A DNA stretch of 64,000 nucleotides, from contig NZ_BMYK01000008.1 in the NCBI RefSeq assembly GCF_014652235.1, positions 62,001-126,000 on the forward strand, in the 5' to 3' direction. Made by a program: the position numbers and the translations under genes. This document shows, in pieces, positions 53,006 to 62,498 of the stretch. Origin of the DNA: Pseudorhodoferax aquiterrae (GTDB lineage Bacteria; Pseudomonadota; Gammaproteobacteria; Burkholderiales; Burkholderiaceae_C). A model generated the notes under the pieces. That model made no database searches. It was not told the DNA's origin and was given only the letters and a program-made list of their open reading frames with translations. Positions within the stretch are counted from its first letter, which is position 1; each line of letters begins with the position of its first letter.

Positions 53006-53029
53006 GACCAGTGCATCGGCCCACGCGCC

Positions 53030-53335
53030 TCAGGCCGATGCCGCAGGCGCCACGTGCAGTTGCAAGCCCAGCGCGCGCAACACCTTGAGCACGGTGCCGA
53101 AGCTGGGATTGCCCTGGTCGCTGAGCGCCTTGTAGAGACCTTCGCGGGTGAGGCCGGCATCGCGCGCCAGTTGCGACATGCCACGCGCGCGCGCTACATC
53201 ACCCAATGCAGCGGTGACCAAAGCCGGATCACCGTCTTCCAAGGCCGCCGTCAGGTACTCCGCGCAGGCCTGATCGGTCTTCAGGTAATCGACCGCATCG
53301 AAGACCGGCAACTCCGCCACCTTGATCCTGCCCAT
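53030..53335 (-). CDS. higA: Antitoxin of HigA/addiction-module type
   Basis: This 101-residue protein has the segment VFDAVDYLKTDQACAEYLTAAL, followed by an XRE-like helix-turn-helix (MSQLARDAGLTREGLYKALS, GNPSFGTVLKVLRALGLQL). This is the common form of the 'putative addiction module antidote protein' family. ATG 53335 follows the toxin stop by 2 bp, so toxin precedes antitoxin as in higBA. It should bind the toxin and repress the operon. Confidence 0.88.
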   Translation of the reverse strand: MGRIKVAELPVFDAVDYLKTDQACAEYLTAALEDGDPALVTAALGDVARARGMSQLARDAGLTREGLYKALSDQGNPSFGTVLKVLRALGLQLHVAPAASA

Positions 53336-53337
53336 GT

Positions 53338-53634
53338 TCAATCCTCCAGGGTTGCCGCCAATGCCTTTGCCGCGGCGATGTCGGCCTGCTGCGAGGACTT
53401 GTCGCCCCCGCCCAGCATCACGATCACAACCGAGCCGCGCTGCACGTAGTACAGACGCCAGCCCGGTCCGAAGAACTCGCGCATCTCGTATACGCCATCG
53501 CCGACCGCCTTCACGTCGCCGAGATTGCCCAGGCTCGCCTTGCGCAGCCGGGCCACCAGGCGGCGCTGGGTCATGCCATCGCGCAGTCCGTTGAACCAGG
53601 CGTCGAACGCCTGGGTGCGGCGAATCGTGAACAT
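53338..53634 (-). CDS. higB: RelE/ParE-superfamily toxin (HigB-like)
   Basis: This 98-residue protein has the RelE fold pattern: AFDAWFNGLRDGMTQRRLVARLRKA, LGDVKAVGDGVYEMREFFGPGWRLYY, VVIVMLGGGDKSSQQADIAAA. The family is 'type II addiction module killer protein', probably a ribosome-dependent mRNA interferase. It is the upstream gene of the pair; two bases separate its stop from the antitoxin start. Confidence 0.88.
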   Translation of the reverse strand: MFTIRRTQAFDAWFNGLRDGMTQRRLVARLRKASLGNLGDVKAVGDGVYEMREFFGPGWRLYYVQRGSVVIVMLGGGDKSSQQADIAAAKALAATLED

Positions 53635-53803
53635 GGGAAAGTGTAAACCCTAGTTCACATATTTCCAACGCGCTGGAAGGTGCAGCCCTCACCCTCATCA
53701 GACACAGACCTCCAGTGGGCGCACGAGCCGCCGTCCGCGACCCCGCTTGGACGGGGGCGGCGCCCCAACCACCAGGCGACGCCGACCGCAGCAGCCGCGG
53801 CGT

Positions 53804-54589
53804 TCAACACCCCGTCCACACCGGCTTGCGCTTCTCGTTGAACGCCGCCAGCCCCTCGCGCGCGTCCTCGGTCATGGCCAGCAGGGCGATCTGGCTTTCG
53901 GTGTAGGCGATGCCCTCGTCGAAGGACATGGCGGCCATGGCGCGCATGGCGTACTTGCCGCGCCGGATCGCGGTGGGCGACTTGCCGGCCAGGCGCTCGG
54001 CCAGCCAGTCGGTCTTGGCGTCGAGCTCGGCGAGCGGCACCACGTGGTTCACGAGGCCGGCCTCGCGCGCTTCGGCCGCGCCGAAGGGCTCGCCCGTCAG
54101 GCACCACTCGCGCACGGTGCGGCGCGGAACGATGTCCTGCAGCAGGCTGAGCACCTGCATCGGGAACAGGCCGATCTTGACCTCGGGCAGGCCGAACAGC
54201 ACATGGTCGGCCGCGATCGCCAGGTCCGTCATGCAGGCCAGGCCCACGCCGCCGGCCATGCAGACGCCGTTGATGCGCGCGATCGAGGGCAGCGTGCTGT
54301 TCTGCACCTCGCGCAGCATGTCGGCGTAGTCCACGCTGGGCTGCGAGAGGTCGAACGCGAAGCCGGCACCGGGCTGCAGGTCGCCGCCTGCGCAGAAGGC
54401 CTTGTCGCCCGCACCGGTCAGCACGATAACGCGCACGCCCGGGTCGGCATGGGCGGCGCGCCAAGCGGCGCGGATGCCGGCCACCACCTCCTTGTTGATC
54501 GCGTTGCGCTTGTCGGGGCGGTGGATGGTGATCCACTGCGCGTGGCCGCGCCGCTCCCAGAGCACGGCGTCGTTGGCAAGGTCTCCCAT
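53804..54589 (-). CDS. Enoyl-CoA hydratase/isomerase family protein (AtuE/LiuC-like)
   Basis: This 261-residue crotonase has the oxyanion-hole segments GAGDKAFCAGGDL and INGVCMAGGVGLACMTDLAIA, then LPEVKIGLFPM. It lies at the end of the leftward carboxylase operon, 21 bp after the biotin-carboxylase gene. In leucine (Liu) and acyclic terpene (Atu) pathways this position is held by methylglutaconyl- or isohexenylglutaconyl-CoA hydratase, which acts on the carboxylase product. That role fits here. Confidence 0.9.
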   Translation of the reverse strand: MGDLANDAVLWERRGHAQWITIHRPDKRNAINKEVVAGIRAAWRAAHADPGVRVIVLTGAGDKAFCAGGDLQPGAGFAFDLSQPSVDYADMLREVQNSTLPSIARINGVCMAGGVGLACMTDLAIAADHVLFGLPEVKIGLFPMQVLSLLQDIVPRRTVREWCLTGEPFGAAEAREAGLVNHVVPLAELDAKTDWLAERLAGKSPTAIRRGKYAMRAMAAMSFDEGIAYTESQIALLAMTEDAREGLAAFNEKRKPVWTGC

Positions 54590-54610
54590 GGCGGTCTGGT
54601 CTCCCGGTGT

Positions 54611-56575
54611 TCAGTCCTCGATTTCGGCGACCACGCGCTGGGCCGCGACCTGGTCGCCGGCCTTCACATGCAGCGCCACGAGCCGGCCCGCGCGCGGCGC
54701 GGCGTGGATGTGCTCCATCTTCATGGCCTCCAGCGTCACGAGCGCCTGGCCGGCCTGCACGGCCTCGCCCACGGCCGCCAGCACGGCCACGACGCGACCG
54801 TTCATGGAGGCGCGCAGCTTGCCGTCGCCGCCCGCCTCGCCCTGGCGCACGGCAGCGGCGCGCGTGAGGTCCTGCACGCGCAGCGGCTGGCCGCGGTAGT
54901 GCAGCAGCAGGCTGGCACCGTCGCGGTGGAACCAGGCGCGCTCGCCCAGGCCGTCGCAGCTGAAGCGCAGGGCCTGCGCGCCGACCTCCTCGAGCACCAG
55001 CGTCGACTGCGTGCCGCCGATCTCCACCACGAAGCGGTGTCGGCGCGGCTGGGTCACGCGGGCTTCCAGCGTCTCGCCACCCAGCGTGAAGCGCAGGCCC
55101 ACGGGCAGGTCGTAGGTCATGTGTCCGGCCTGTGCACCTGCACTGGGGGCCTGCGTCTGGAGCAACAGCACGGCCGCCAGCACCGCGGCACGCGCGCGCA
55201 GCGCGGGGTCGGGCGCCAGCAGGTCCTGCTGGTGCCGGGCGATGAAGTCCGTCGTGGCGCCACCGGCCGCGAACACCGGATGCGCGAGACAGCGCTGCAG
55301 GAAGCCCTGGTTGGTCGTGACGCCCAAGGCCACGGCATCCTCCAGGCCCGCGAGCAGCTTGCGGCGCGCTGCCTCGCGTGTGTCGCCATGGGCGATGAGC
55401 TTGGCGATCATGGAGTCGTAGTACGGCGGGATCTCGGTCCCCGAAGCCAGCGCGTGCTCCACGCGCAAGGATTCGGGCATCTGCCACAGCGCCATGCTGC
55501 CGCTCTGCGGCATGAAGTGTTGGTCGGCATCCTCGGCGCACAGACGCACCTCGATGGCATGGCCGGCGAAGCGCACCTGCTCCTGCGTGAGCGGCAGCGG
55601 CTCGCCGGCCGCCACGCGCAGCTGCAGCGCCACGAGGTCCAGGCCCGTGATGGCCTCGGTGACCGGGTGCTCGACCTGCAGGCGCGTGTTCATTTCCATG
55701 AAATAGAAGTTGCCGTCGCCGTCGAGCAGGAACTCCAGCGTGCCCGCGCCTTCGTAGCGGATGGCGCGGACGGCCTGCACGGCCACGGCGCCCATGCGCG
55801 CGCGCAGTTCCGCGTCCACGGCGGGCGACGGTGCCTCTTCCACGAGCTTCTGGTGGCGGCGCTGCACCGAGCAGTCGCGCTCGCCCAGGTGGATGGCGTT
55901 GCCGTGGCGGTCGGCGAAGACCTGGATCTCGATGTGGCGCGGCTGCACGATGGCGCGCTCGAGGATGACCTCGGGATCGCCGAAGGCGCTTTGCGCCTCC
56001 GAGCGTGCGCTGCGCAGCAGTTCGGCGAACTGGTCCGCCGAGGGCACGAGCCGCATGCCGCGCCCGCCGCCGCCGGCCGTGGCCTTGACCATCACGGGGT
56101 AGCCGATGCGCGCAGCCTCCTGCGCCATGCGCGCCTCGCCCTGGTCCTCGCCCTGGTAGCCCGGGATGCAGGGCACGCCGGCTTCCATCATGAGCGCCTT
56201 GGCGCCGGCCTTGTGGCCCATGGCGCGGATGGCCTCGGCCGAGGGGCCGATGAAGACCAGGCCGGCGTCCTGGCAGGCCTGGGCGAAGTCTTCGTTCTCG
56301 GCCAGGAAGCCGTAGCCCGGGTGCACGGCATCGGCGCCAGCCAGGCGCGCGGCCTCGATCAAGGCGGGAATGCGCAGATAGGACTGGGCCGGCAGCGGCT
56401 CGCCGATGCAGACGGCCTGGTCGGCCTCGCGCACATGGCGTGCGCCGGCATCGGCCGTGGAGTAGACGGCCACCGTGCGGTAGCCCTGGGCCCGCGCCGT
56501 GCGCATGATGCGCAGCGCGATCTCGCCGCGGTTGGCGATCAGGATCTTGCGGAACGGGGTGGTAGGTGCGGTCAT
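54611..56575 (-). CDS. Acyl-CoA carboxylase alpha subunit (biotin carboxylase plus biotin carrier)
   Basis: This 654-residue protein has a biotin-carboxylase N-domain (FRKILIANRGEIALRIMRTA), ATP-grasp loop GGGGRGMRLV, catalytic EMNTRLQVEHPVTE, a BT-like middle region and a biotinyl domain with LEAMKMEH (biotin on K619). It carboxylates its own biotin, which the beta subunit at 57743 then uses. The size suits methylcrotonyl- or geranyl-CoA carboxylase. ATG follows the acyl-CoA dehydrogenase stop by 1 bp. Confidence 0.93.
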   Translation of the reverse strand: MTAPTTPFRKILIANRGEIALRIMRTARAQGYRTVAVYSTADAGARHVREADQAVCIGEPLPAQSYLRIPALIEAARLAGADAVHPGYGFLAENEDFAQACQDAGLVFIGPSAEAIRAMGHKAGAKALMMEAGVPCIPGYQGEDQGEARMAQEAARIGYPVMVKATAGGGGRGMRLVPSADQFAELLRSARSEAQSAFGDPEVILERAIVQPRHIEIQVFADRHGNAIHLGERDCSVQRRHQKLVEEAPSPAVDAELRARMGAVAVQAVRAIRYEGAGTLEFLLDGDGNFYFMEMNTRLQVEHPVTEAITGLDLVALQLRVAAGEPLPLTQEQVRFAGHAIEVRLCAEDADQHFMPQSGSMALWQMPESLRVEHALASGTEIPPYYDSMIAKLIAHGDTREAARRKLLAGLEDAVALGVTTNQGFLQRCLAHPVFAAGGATTDFIARHQQDLLAPDPALRARAAVLAAVLLLQTQAPSAGAQAGHMTYDLPVGLRFTLGGETLEARVTQPRRHRFVVEIGGTQSTLVLEEVGAQALRFSCDGLGERAWFHRDGASLLLHYRGQPLRVQDLTRAAAVRQGEAGGDGKLRASMNGRVVAVLAAVGEAVQAGQALVTLEAMKMEHIHAAPRAGRLVALHVKAGDQVAAQRVVAEIED

Positions 56576-56576
56576 G

Positions 56577-57731
56577 TCAGTGGCCCGCCGGGAAGGTGCC
56601 CATGAATTTCGAGAGGATCTGCAACATCACCTCGTCCGCCCCTCCACCGATGGAAGTCAGCCGCCCGTCGCGGAAGATGCGCGAGATCGGTGTTTCGTCC
56701 ATGTAGCCCATGCCGCCCCAGAACTGCAGGCAGCCGTCGGCCACGGCGCGGATCACGCGCCCGGCCTTGAGCTTGGCCATGGTGGCGGTGCGCGTGGCAT
56801 CCTGGCCGGCCACGACCTCCTGCACGCCCTGCCAGCTCAGCGCGCGCAGGGCCGCCACCTCGGTCTGCAGCTCGGCCAGCGTGAAGTGCACCCACTGGTT
56901 GTCGAGGATGGAGCGGCCGAAGGCGCGGCGCTCGCGCGTGTAGGCGACGGTGGTGTCGATGGCGCGCTGGGCCATGGCGCCCGCGTTCAGCGCGCCCCAC
57001 AGCCGCTCGATCTGGAACTGCTCCATCTGGTAGATGAAGCCCATGCCCTCCTCGCCGATCCGGTAGCGCTGGGGGACGCGCACGCTGTCGAAGTGCAGCT
57101 GCGCCGTGTCGGACGCGTGCATGCCCATCTTGACGAGCTTGCGCGCCACGCTGACGCCGGGCGTCTTCATGGGCACGACGATCAGCGACTTGTTCTTGTG
57201 CGAGGAGCCGTCCGAGGTGTTGGCCAGCACCACGCAGAAGTCGGCCTGCGTGCCGTTGGTGGTCCACATCTTGCCGCCGTCGATGACGTAGTCGCCGCCC
57301 TGCTTACGCGCCGTGGTCTTGACCGAGGCCACGTCCGATCCGCTGCCGACCTCCGAGACGCCCAGGCAGGCCACGTACTCGCCCGCGACGGCCGGCGCCA
57401 GGAACTCGTCGCGCAGCTCCCTGCTGCCGCGGTGCGCCAGCGCAGGCGTGGCCATGTCCGTCTGCACGCCGATGGCCATGGGGATGCCGCCGCAGTGCAT
57501 GTGGGCCAGGCCCTCGGCCATCACGGCACCGTAGGAATAGTCCAGACCCGCGCCGCCGTTCTCCACAGGCTTGGTCAGGCCCAGCATGCCCAGTTCGCCG
57601 AGCCGGCGGAAGACCTGGTGGGCCGGAAAGATCTGCGCGCGCTCCCACTGGTCGACATGGGGGTTGACCTCCTTGTCGATGAAGCGGATCAGCGTGTCGC
57701 GCACGCTCTCGTGTTCGGGGGTCAGTTGCAT
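56577..57731 (-). CDS. Acyl-CoA dehydrogenase
   Basis: This 384-residue protein has signatures LGVSEVGSGSDVASVKTTA, YVIDGGKMWTTNGTQADF, RRAFGRSILDNQWVHFTLAEL, and the C-terminal LQFWGGMGYMDETPISRIFRD followed by SIGGGADEVML. It lies between the two carboxylase subunits, an arrangement shared with Atu/Liu-like clusters. It may be a citronellyl- or isovaleryl-type dehydrogenase. A second dehydrogenase at 59432 gives the operon two. Confidence 0.92.
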   Translation of the reverse strand: MQLTPEHESVRDTLIRFIDKEVNPHVDQWERAQIFPAHQVFRRLGELGMLGLTKPVENGGAGLDYSYGAVMAEGLAHMHCGGIPMAIGVQTDMATPALAHRGSRELRDEFLAPAVAGEYVACLGVSEVGSGSDVASVKTTARKQGGDYVIDGGKMWTTNGTQADFCVVLANTSDGSSHKNKSLIVVPMKTPGVSVARKLVKMGMHASDTAQLHFDSVRVPQRYRIGEEGMGFIYQMEQFQIERLWGALNAGAMAQRAIDTTVAYTRERRAFGRSILDNQWVHFTLAELQTEVAALRALSWQGVQEVVAGQDATRTATMAKLKAGRVIRAVADGCLQFWGGMGYMDETPISRIFRDGRLTSIGGGADEVMLQILSKFMGTFPAGH

Positions 57732-57742
57732 GGCTGTGGTCC

Positions 57743-59365
57743 TCAGGGGCGGGCGACGGAGAACTGCATGGGCTGCGGCTGGCGCAGCTCCGATTCGCGG
57801 CAGATCGACAGCACGCGGGCCAGTACCTCGCGCGTGTCGCGCGGGTCGATCACGGCATCGTCCAGCATGCGTGCGCTGGTCGTGAACACGCTCATCTGGC
57901 TGTCGAAGCGCTCGATGATGCGGCGCTCCATCTCCGCGAGCTTGGCGCGGTCGACCTCGCCGCCCTTGCGCCGCATGGCGGCTTCGGTCACGTTGACCAT
58001 GGTCTGCGCGGCCTGCTCGCCGCCCATCACGGCGGTCTTGGCGTTGGGCCAGGAGAAGCAGAAGCGCGGGTGGAAGCCGCGCCCGCACATGCCGTAGTTG
58101 CCCGCGCCGAAGGAGGCGCCGCAGTAGATGGTGATCTGCGGCACGGTGGCGCAGGTCACGGCCTGGATCATCTTGGAGCCGTGCTTGATGATGCCGGCCT
58201 CCTCGTAGGACTTGCCCACCATGAAGCCCGTCGTGTTGTTGAGGTACAGGATCGGCGTGCGGCTCTGGCAGCAGGCCTGGATGAAGTGCGTGGCCTTGCT
58301 CGCGCCGGCCGGGTCGATCGGGCCGTTGTTGGTCACGATGCCCAGCGGCAACCCTTCGATCTTGATGTGGCCGACCACGGTGGCGCTGCCGTAGTTGGCG
58401 CCGAACTCCAGGAACTCGGAGTCGTCGGCGATGCGCGCGATCACCTGCTTCATGTCGACCGGCCGCTTGTGGTCCATGGGCATGATGCCCAGCAGTTCCT
58501 CGGCGTCGTAGCGCGGCGGCTTGAAGGCGCGCGCGGGCTGCTGCGGCATGCCGCGCTGCCAGTCGATGCCGGCCAGGATCTCGCGCGCGATGCGGATCGC
58601 GTCGCGGTCGTCCTCGGCCAGGTAGTCGCCCAGGCCCGAGATGGACGTGTGCATCTCGGCGCCGCCGAGTTCCTCCTCGGTCGCGATCTCGCCCGTGGCG
58701 GCCTTGAGCAGCGGCGGGCCGGCCAGGAAGGCGCGCGAGCGGCCGCGCACCATGACGATGTAGTCGGCCAGTCCGGTCTGGTAGGCGCCGCCGGCCGTGG
58801 ACGAGCCGTGCGTCACGGTCACCACGGGCAGGCCCGCGGCCGAGAGACGCGCGAGGTTGCGAAACAGGTTGCCGCCCGTCACGAACTCCTCGACCTGGTA
58901 GGTCATGAGGTTGGCGCCTGCGCTTTCGACGAGCTGCACGTAGGGCAGCTTGTTCTCCAGCGCCAGTTCCTGCAGGCGCAGCTGCTTGGGGATGCCCATG
59001 GGCTGCAAGGCGCCGGCATCGATGCCGGAGTCCGAGGCGTTGACCATCACACGCACGCCCGAGACCCAGCCGATGCCACCGATCACGCCGCCGCCCGGCA
59101 CGCTCTTGTCGAGGTCTGGGTGGTCCAGCCCCAGGCCGGCCAGCGCACCGATCTCCAGGAAGGGCGTGCCCGGGTCCAGCAGCAGCGCCAGCCGCTCGCG
59201 CGGCAGCAGCTGGCCGCGCTGCACGAAGCGTTCACGCGACTTGCCCGAGGTGGCAACGCTGCGCTGGGTGTAGCCGTGCACGCGTTCGAGCAGGGCCAGC
59301 ATGCCGGCGCGGTTGGCTGCGAAGGCGTCGCTGCCGGGGGAGATGGTGGACTCGATGGTGCTCAT
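57743..59365 (-). CDS. Acyl-CoA carboxylase beta subunit (carboxyltransferase)
   Basis: This 540-residue carboxyltransferase has both crotonase-fold halves: GWVSGVRVMVNASD, THGSSTAGGAYQTGLADYIVMV and RSRAFLAGPPLLKAATGE in the first, and GIVTNNGPIDPAGASKATHFIQ, PILYLNNTTGFMVG and YCGASFGAGNYGMCGRGFHPRF in the second. Methylcrotonyl- and geranyl-CoA carboxylase beta subunits share this length. The choice between them depends on the acyl pocket and cannot be settled by eye; the AtuA gene nearby favours the terpene side. Confidence 0.93.
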   Translation of the reverse strand: MSTIESTISPGSDAFAANRAGMLALLERVHGYTQRSVATSGKSRERFVQRGQLLPRERLALLLDPGTPFLEIGALAGLGLDHPDLDKSVPGGGVIGGIGWVSGVRVMVNASDSGIDAGALQPMGIPKQLRLQELALENKLPYVQLVESAGANLMTYQVEEFVTGGNLFRNLARLSAAGLPVVTVTHGSSTAGGAYQTGLADYIVMVRGRSRAFLAGPPLLKAATGEIATEEELGGAEMHTSISGLGDYLAEDDRDAIRIAREILAGIDWQRGMPQQPARAFKPPRYDAEELLGIMPMDHKRPVDMKQVIARIADDSEFLEFGANYGSATVVGHIKIEGLPLGIVTNNGPIDPAGASKATHFIQACCQSRTPILYLNNTTGFMVGKSYEEAGIIKHGSKMIQAVTCATVPQITIYCGASFGAGNYGMCGRGFHPRFCFSWPNAKTAVMGGEQAAQTMVNVTEAAMRRKGGEVDRAKLAEMERRIIERFDSQMSVFTTSARMLDDAVIDPRDTREVLARVLSICRESELRQPQPMQFSVARP

Positions 59366-59431
59366 GGTGCTGTGGGCCAGGGGGTGCCAGCAGCTTAGGC
59401 AGCGCCCCGCCCGGGGTCTTGCGCCAACTGG

Positions 59432-60607
59432 CTACAAGCCCAGTTGTCGCGCTGCCAGATCCTTCATGACCTCCTCCGAGCCGCCGCCGATCATCATGAC
59501 CTTGACCTCGCGGTAGATGCGCTCGCTGGCCGTGCCGCGCATGAAACCCATGCCGCCCAGCAGCTGCACGGCCTGGTCGGCGCAGAACTGCATGGCCTGC
59601 GTGGCCTGTACCTTGGCCAGGCAGACGCGCGCCACAAGCTGGGCAGGGCGAGCGTGGCTGTGCTGGATGCGCCAGGCCAGCTCGTAGACCAAGGTGCGCG
59701 CAGCATCGACGCGCTGGGTCATGTCCATGAGCTTGTGGCGCACCACCTGGCGTTCGGCCAGCGGGCTGCCCGCGATCTGGCGCTGGCGCGCCCAGTCCAC
59801 GGCCTCGCGCAGGCAGACTTCGGCGAAACCGCAGGCCAGCGCGGCCATGAACAGGCGCTCGCTGTTGAAGTTGTTCATGATCACCTTGAAGCCCTGGTTC
59901 TCTTCGCCCACGAGGTGGGCCACGGGCACGCGGCAGTTGTCGAAGCGCAGGTGGGCGGTGTCAGAACTCCACCAGCCCATCTTCTTGAGCGGCGTGCGCG
60001 TGAGGCCGGGCGTGTCGCCATCGATCACCAGCACCGAGATGCCACCTGCGCCGGGGACGGCAGGGTCGGTGCGCACGGCCGTGGTGATGAAGTCCGCGCG
60101 CATGCCGGAGGTGATGAAGGTCTTCTCGCCGTTGACGATGTAGTGCTCGCCCTCGCGGACGGCCGTGGTGCGCAGGTGGGCCACGTCCGATCCGCCGCTG
60201 GGTTCGGTCACGGCCAGGGCCGCGATCTTCTCGCCGCGCAGCACGGGCGGGATCACGCGGCGCTGGATGGCGGCGCTGCCGGCCTTGAGGATGGGCGGCA
60301 GCGCGATGCTGTGCGAGTTCAGCGAGGCCTGCACGCCGCCGCAGCCGCAGCGCGCGAACTCCTCGGCCACGACGAGCTGGTAGAAGATGTCGGCCGGCGT
60401 GCCGCCGAGCTCCTCGGGGTAACCCAGGCCCTGCACGCCGAGTTCTGCCACGCGCGCATAGAGGGCGCGCGGGAAGGTCTCCGCCTCGTCCCAGTCGTTC
60501 ACATGGGGTGTGATCTCGCGCGCGATGAAGGCGCGCAGCGTGGCGCGGAACTGTTCGTGCTCGGGCGTGAAGTAAAAGGGCAGCGCGGGGGCGTCGAGGA
60601 AGTCCAT
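59432..60607 (-). CDS. Acyl-CoA dehydrogenase
   Basis: This 391-residue protein has LAVTEPSGGSDVAHLRTTA, YIVNGEKTFITSGMRADF, KKMGWWSSDTAHLRFDNCRV and the C-terminal LLGGMGFMRGTASERIYREVKVMMIGGGSEEVM. ATG 60607 follows AGGAGC. It is the first gene of the leftward carboxylase operon. Proteins of this type oxidise citronellyl-CoA, isovaleryl-CoA or related branched esters; AtuD is a good comparator. Confidence 0.92.
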   Translation of the reverse strand: MDFLDAPALPFYFTPEHEQFRATLRAFIAREITPHVNDWDEAETFPRALYARVAELGVQGLGYPEELGGTPADIFYQLVVAEEFARCGCGGVQASLNSHSIALPPILKAGSAAIQRRVIPPVLRGEKIAALAVTEPSGGSDVAHLRTTAVREGEHYIVNGEKTFITSGMRADFITTAVRTDPAVPGAGGISVLVIDGDTPGLTRTPLKKMGWWSSDTAHLRFDNCRVPVAHLVGEENQGFKVIMNNFNSERLFMAALACGFAEVCLREAVDWARQRQIAGSPLAERQVVRHKLMDMTQRVDAARTLVYELAWRIQHSHARPAQLVARVCLAKVQATQAMQFCADQAVQLLGGMGFMRGTASERIYREVKVMMIGGGSEEVMKDLAARQLGL

Positions 60608-60696
60608 GGGGGCTCCTGGTGGGCCGCCAAGCCTAGCCGCCGCCGCGCACGCCGGTCTTGCGCCAACTGGCTGGAGCAGCCATGGCGGCGCCCCGT

Positions 60697-62274
60697 TCAG
60701 CCGGGCAAGGCCGGGCGTGACTCCTGCACGCCGCCCACCCGGAACACGGACACCAGCGCGGCCAGGCCCTGGGCCTGCTCGCGCAGGCTTTGCGCGGCGG
60801 CCGAACTCTGCTCGACCAGCGCGGAATTCTGCTGCGTCATCTGGTCCAGCTCCGCAACCGAGCGGTTCACGCCGGAGATGCCCTGGCTCTGCTCCGATGT
60901 GGCGCTGCGGATCTCGCCGATGATGTCGTTGACGCGCTGGACCGAATGCACGATCTCCTCCATCGTGCGGCCCGCGTCGGCCACCAGCTGGGTGCCGCTC
61001 TCGACCTTCTCTACCGAGGCGCCGATCAGGCCCTTGATCTCCTTGGCCGCCTCGGCCGACCGGCCGGCCAGGTTGCGCACCTCGCTGGCGACGACGGCGA
61101 AGCCGCGCCCCTGCTCGCCAGCGCGCGCGGCCTCCACCGCGGCGTTGAGCGCCAGGATGTTGGTCTGGAACGCGATGCCGTCGATCACGCCGATGATGTC
61201 GCTGATCTTCTTGCTGCTGGTGTTGATGTCGCTCATGGTGCTGACCACCTGGGACACGACCTGACCACCGCGCGAGGCCACCTCGCTGGCCGAAGCCACG
61301 AGCTGGCTGGCGGTGCCGGCCGAGCCTGCGGTCTGCTGCACCGTGGCGGTCAGCTGCTCCATCGACGAGGCGGTGCTCTGCAGGCTGCTGGCGGTCTGCT
61401 CGGTGCGGTGCGACAGATCGGCATTGCCCTGCGCGATCTCGCTGGAGGCGGTGGCAATGCTGTCGGTGGACGAACGCACCTTGCCCACGATGTTCGCGAG
61501 CGAGCCGTTCATGTGCTGCAGCGCGCGCATCAGCTCGCCGAACTCGTCCAGGCGGCGTGCATCGATGCGCTGCGTCAGGTCGCCATCGGCGATCGCGCTG
61601 GCCACGCGGATCGATTCCTGCAGCGGCTGGCGGATCGAACGCACCAGCCACCACGCGACCAGCATGCCCAGCAACACCACGACGACCGCACCCGCCGCGC
61701 CCCAGGACGCGCTGGCCTCGCGCGCGCGGTCGGCCGCGGCCGCCGCATCGGCGCCCTTGCGTCGCTGCAGCTCGACGAACACGTCGATCGACTCCAGGTA
61801 GGCACGGGCGGCGGCACTGTATTCGCCATGGACCAGGGCGATCGCCGCGGCCCGGTCGCCGGCGGCACCGAGATCGCGGGCCTTTCGGCTGGCCGCCAGC
61901 AGCGCAGCGCCCTTCGCGACGATGTCCTTGAGCTGCGCCTGGTCCGCGGGCGACGTGGCCTGCTTGGTGATGTCTTCGCGCACCTTGGCGACGCGGTCCG
62001 CATCGCCGGCGACGTTGGCCTTGAACAGCTCGCCCACGGCCGGGTCGGCACTGATCGCCGAAGCCATGCTGCGAATGACGGCCGCTTCGGTGAGGCCCTT
62101 CCAGAGCATGGATTGCTCGATCAGGGCGTTCGCCGCCGTCATGGCCGCCAGGGATTGCCGGTACGCCTTGCCGGCGCCGTACAGCGTGAAGCCGCCGAGC
62201 GCCACGACGGCGAGCAACAGCAGCAACAGGGTGGACCAGAGCTTGTGCGCAACGCGCAGGCGGTTGAAGAACAT
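60697..62274 (-). CDS. Methyl-accepting chemotaxis protein
   Basis: This 525-residue receptor has TM1 at about 11-34 ([20 protein letters not shown]), a periplasmic helical domain, TM2 around 193-211 and HAMP. The signalling tip is [20 protein letters not shown]. It ends SRPALPG with no CheR pentapeptide. It sits between the carboxylase operon and the divergent AtuA gene, 89 bp from the former, so it may sense the degraded compound. No other receptor in the window is this close to a complete catabolic pathway. Confidence 0.93.
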   Translation of the reverse strand: MFFNRLRVAHKLWSTLLLLLLAVVALGGFTLYGAGKAYRQSLAAMTAANALIEQSMLWKGLTEAAVIRSMASAISADPAVGELFKANVAGDADRVAKVREDITKQATSPADQAQLKDIVAKGAALLAASRKARDLGAAGDRAAAIALVHGEYSAAARAYLESIDVFVELQRRKGADAAAAADRAREASASWGAAGAVVVVLLGMLVAWWLVRSIRQPLQESIRVASAIADGDLTQRIDARRLDEFGELMRALQHMNGSLANIVGKVRSSTDSIATASSEIAQGNADLSHRTEQTASSLQSTASSMEQLTATVQQTAGSAGTASQLVASASEVASRGGQVVSQVVSTMSDINTSSKKISDIIGVIDGIAFQTNILALNAAVEAARAGEQGRGFAVVASEVRNLAGRSAEAAKEIKGLIGASVEKVESGTQLVADAGRTMEEIVHSVQRVNDIIGEIRSATSEQSQGISGVNRSVAELDQMTQQNSALVEQSSAAAQSLREQAQGLAALVSVFRVGGVQESRPALPG

Positions 62275-62498
62275 GGTTAAAGAGGGGTTGGGCTGCCAGA
62301 GCTGAGGTCGACAGGGCGCCACCAGAGGTCCGGTGGCAAGGCGCAGGAGCGGTTACTTGTCTGAAAAATGAACGATATCTGATCGAATTACGCGAAGTCA
62401 ACGAATCAAATTGCATTCCGTCCCGCTAGCGACTCCGCACAAGCAGCGACGGCCACGGGTGGCTAAGCTGCGGGCCAGCCATCGACAGGAGACATTGC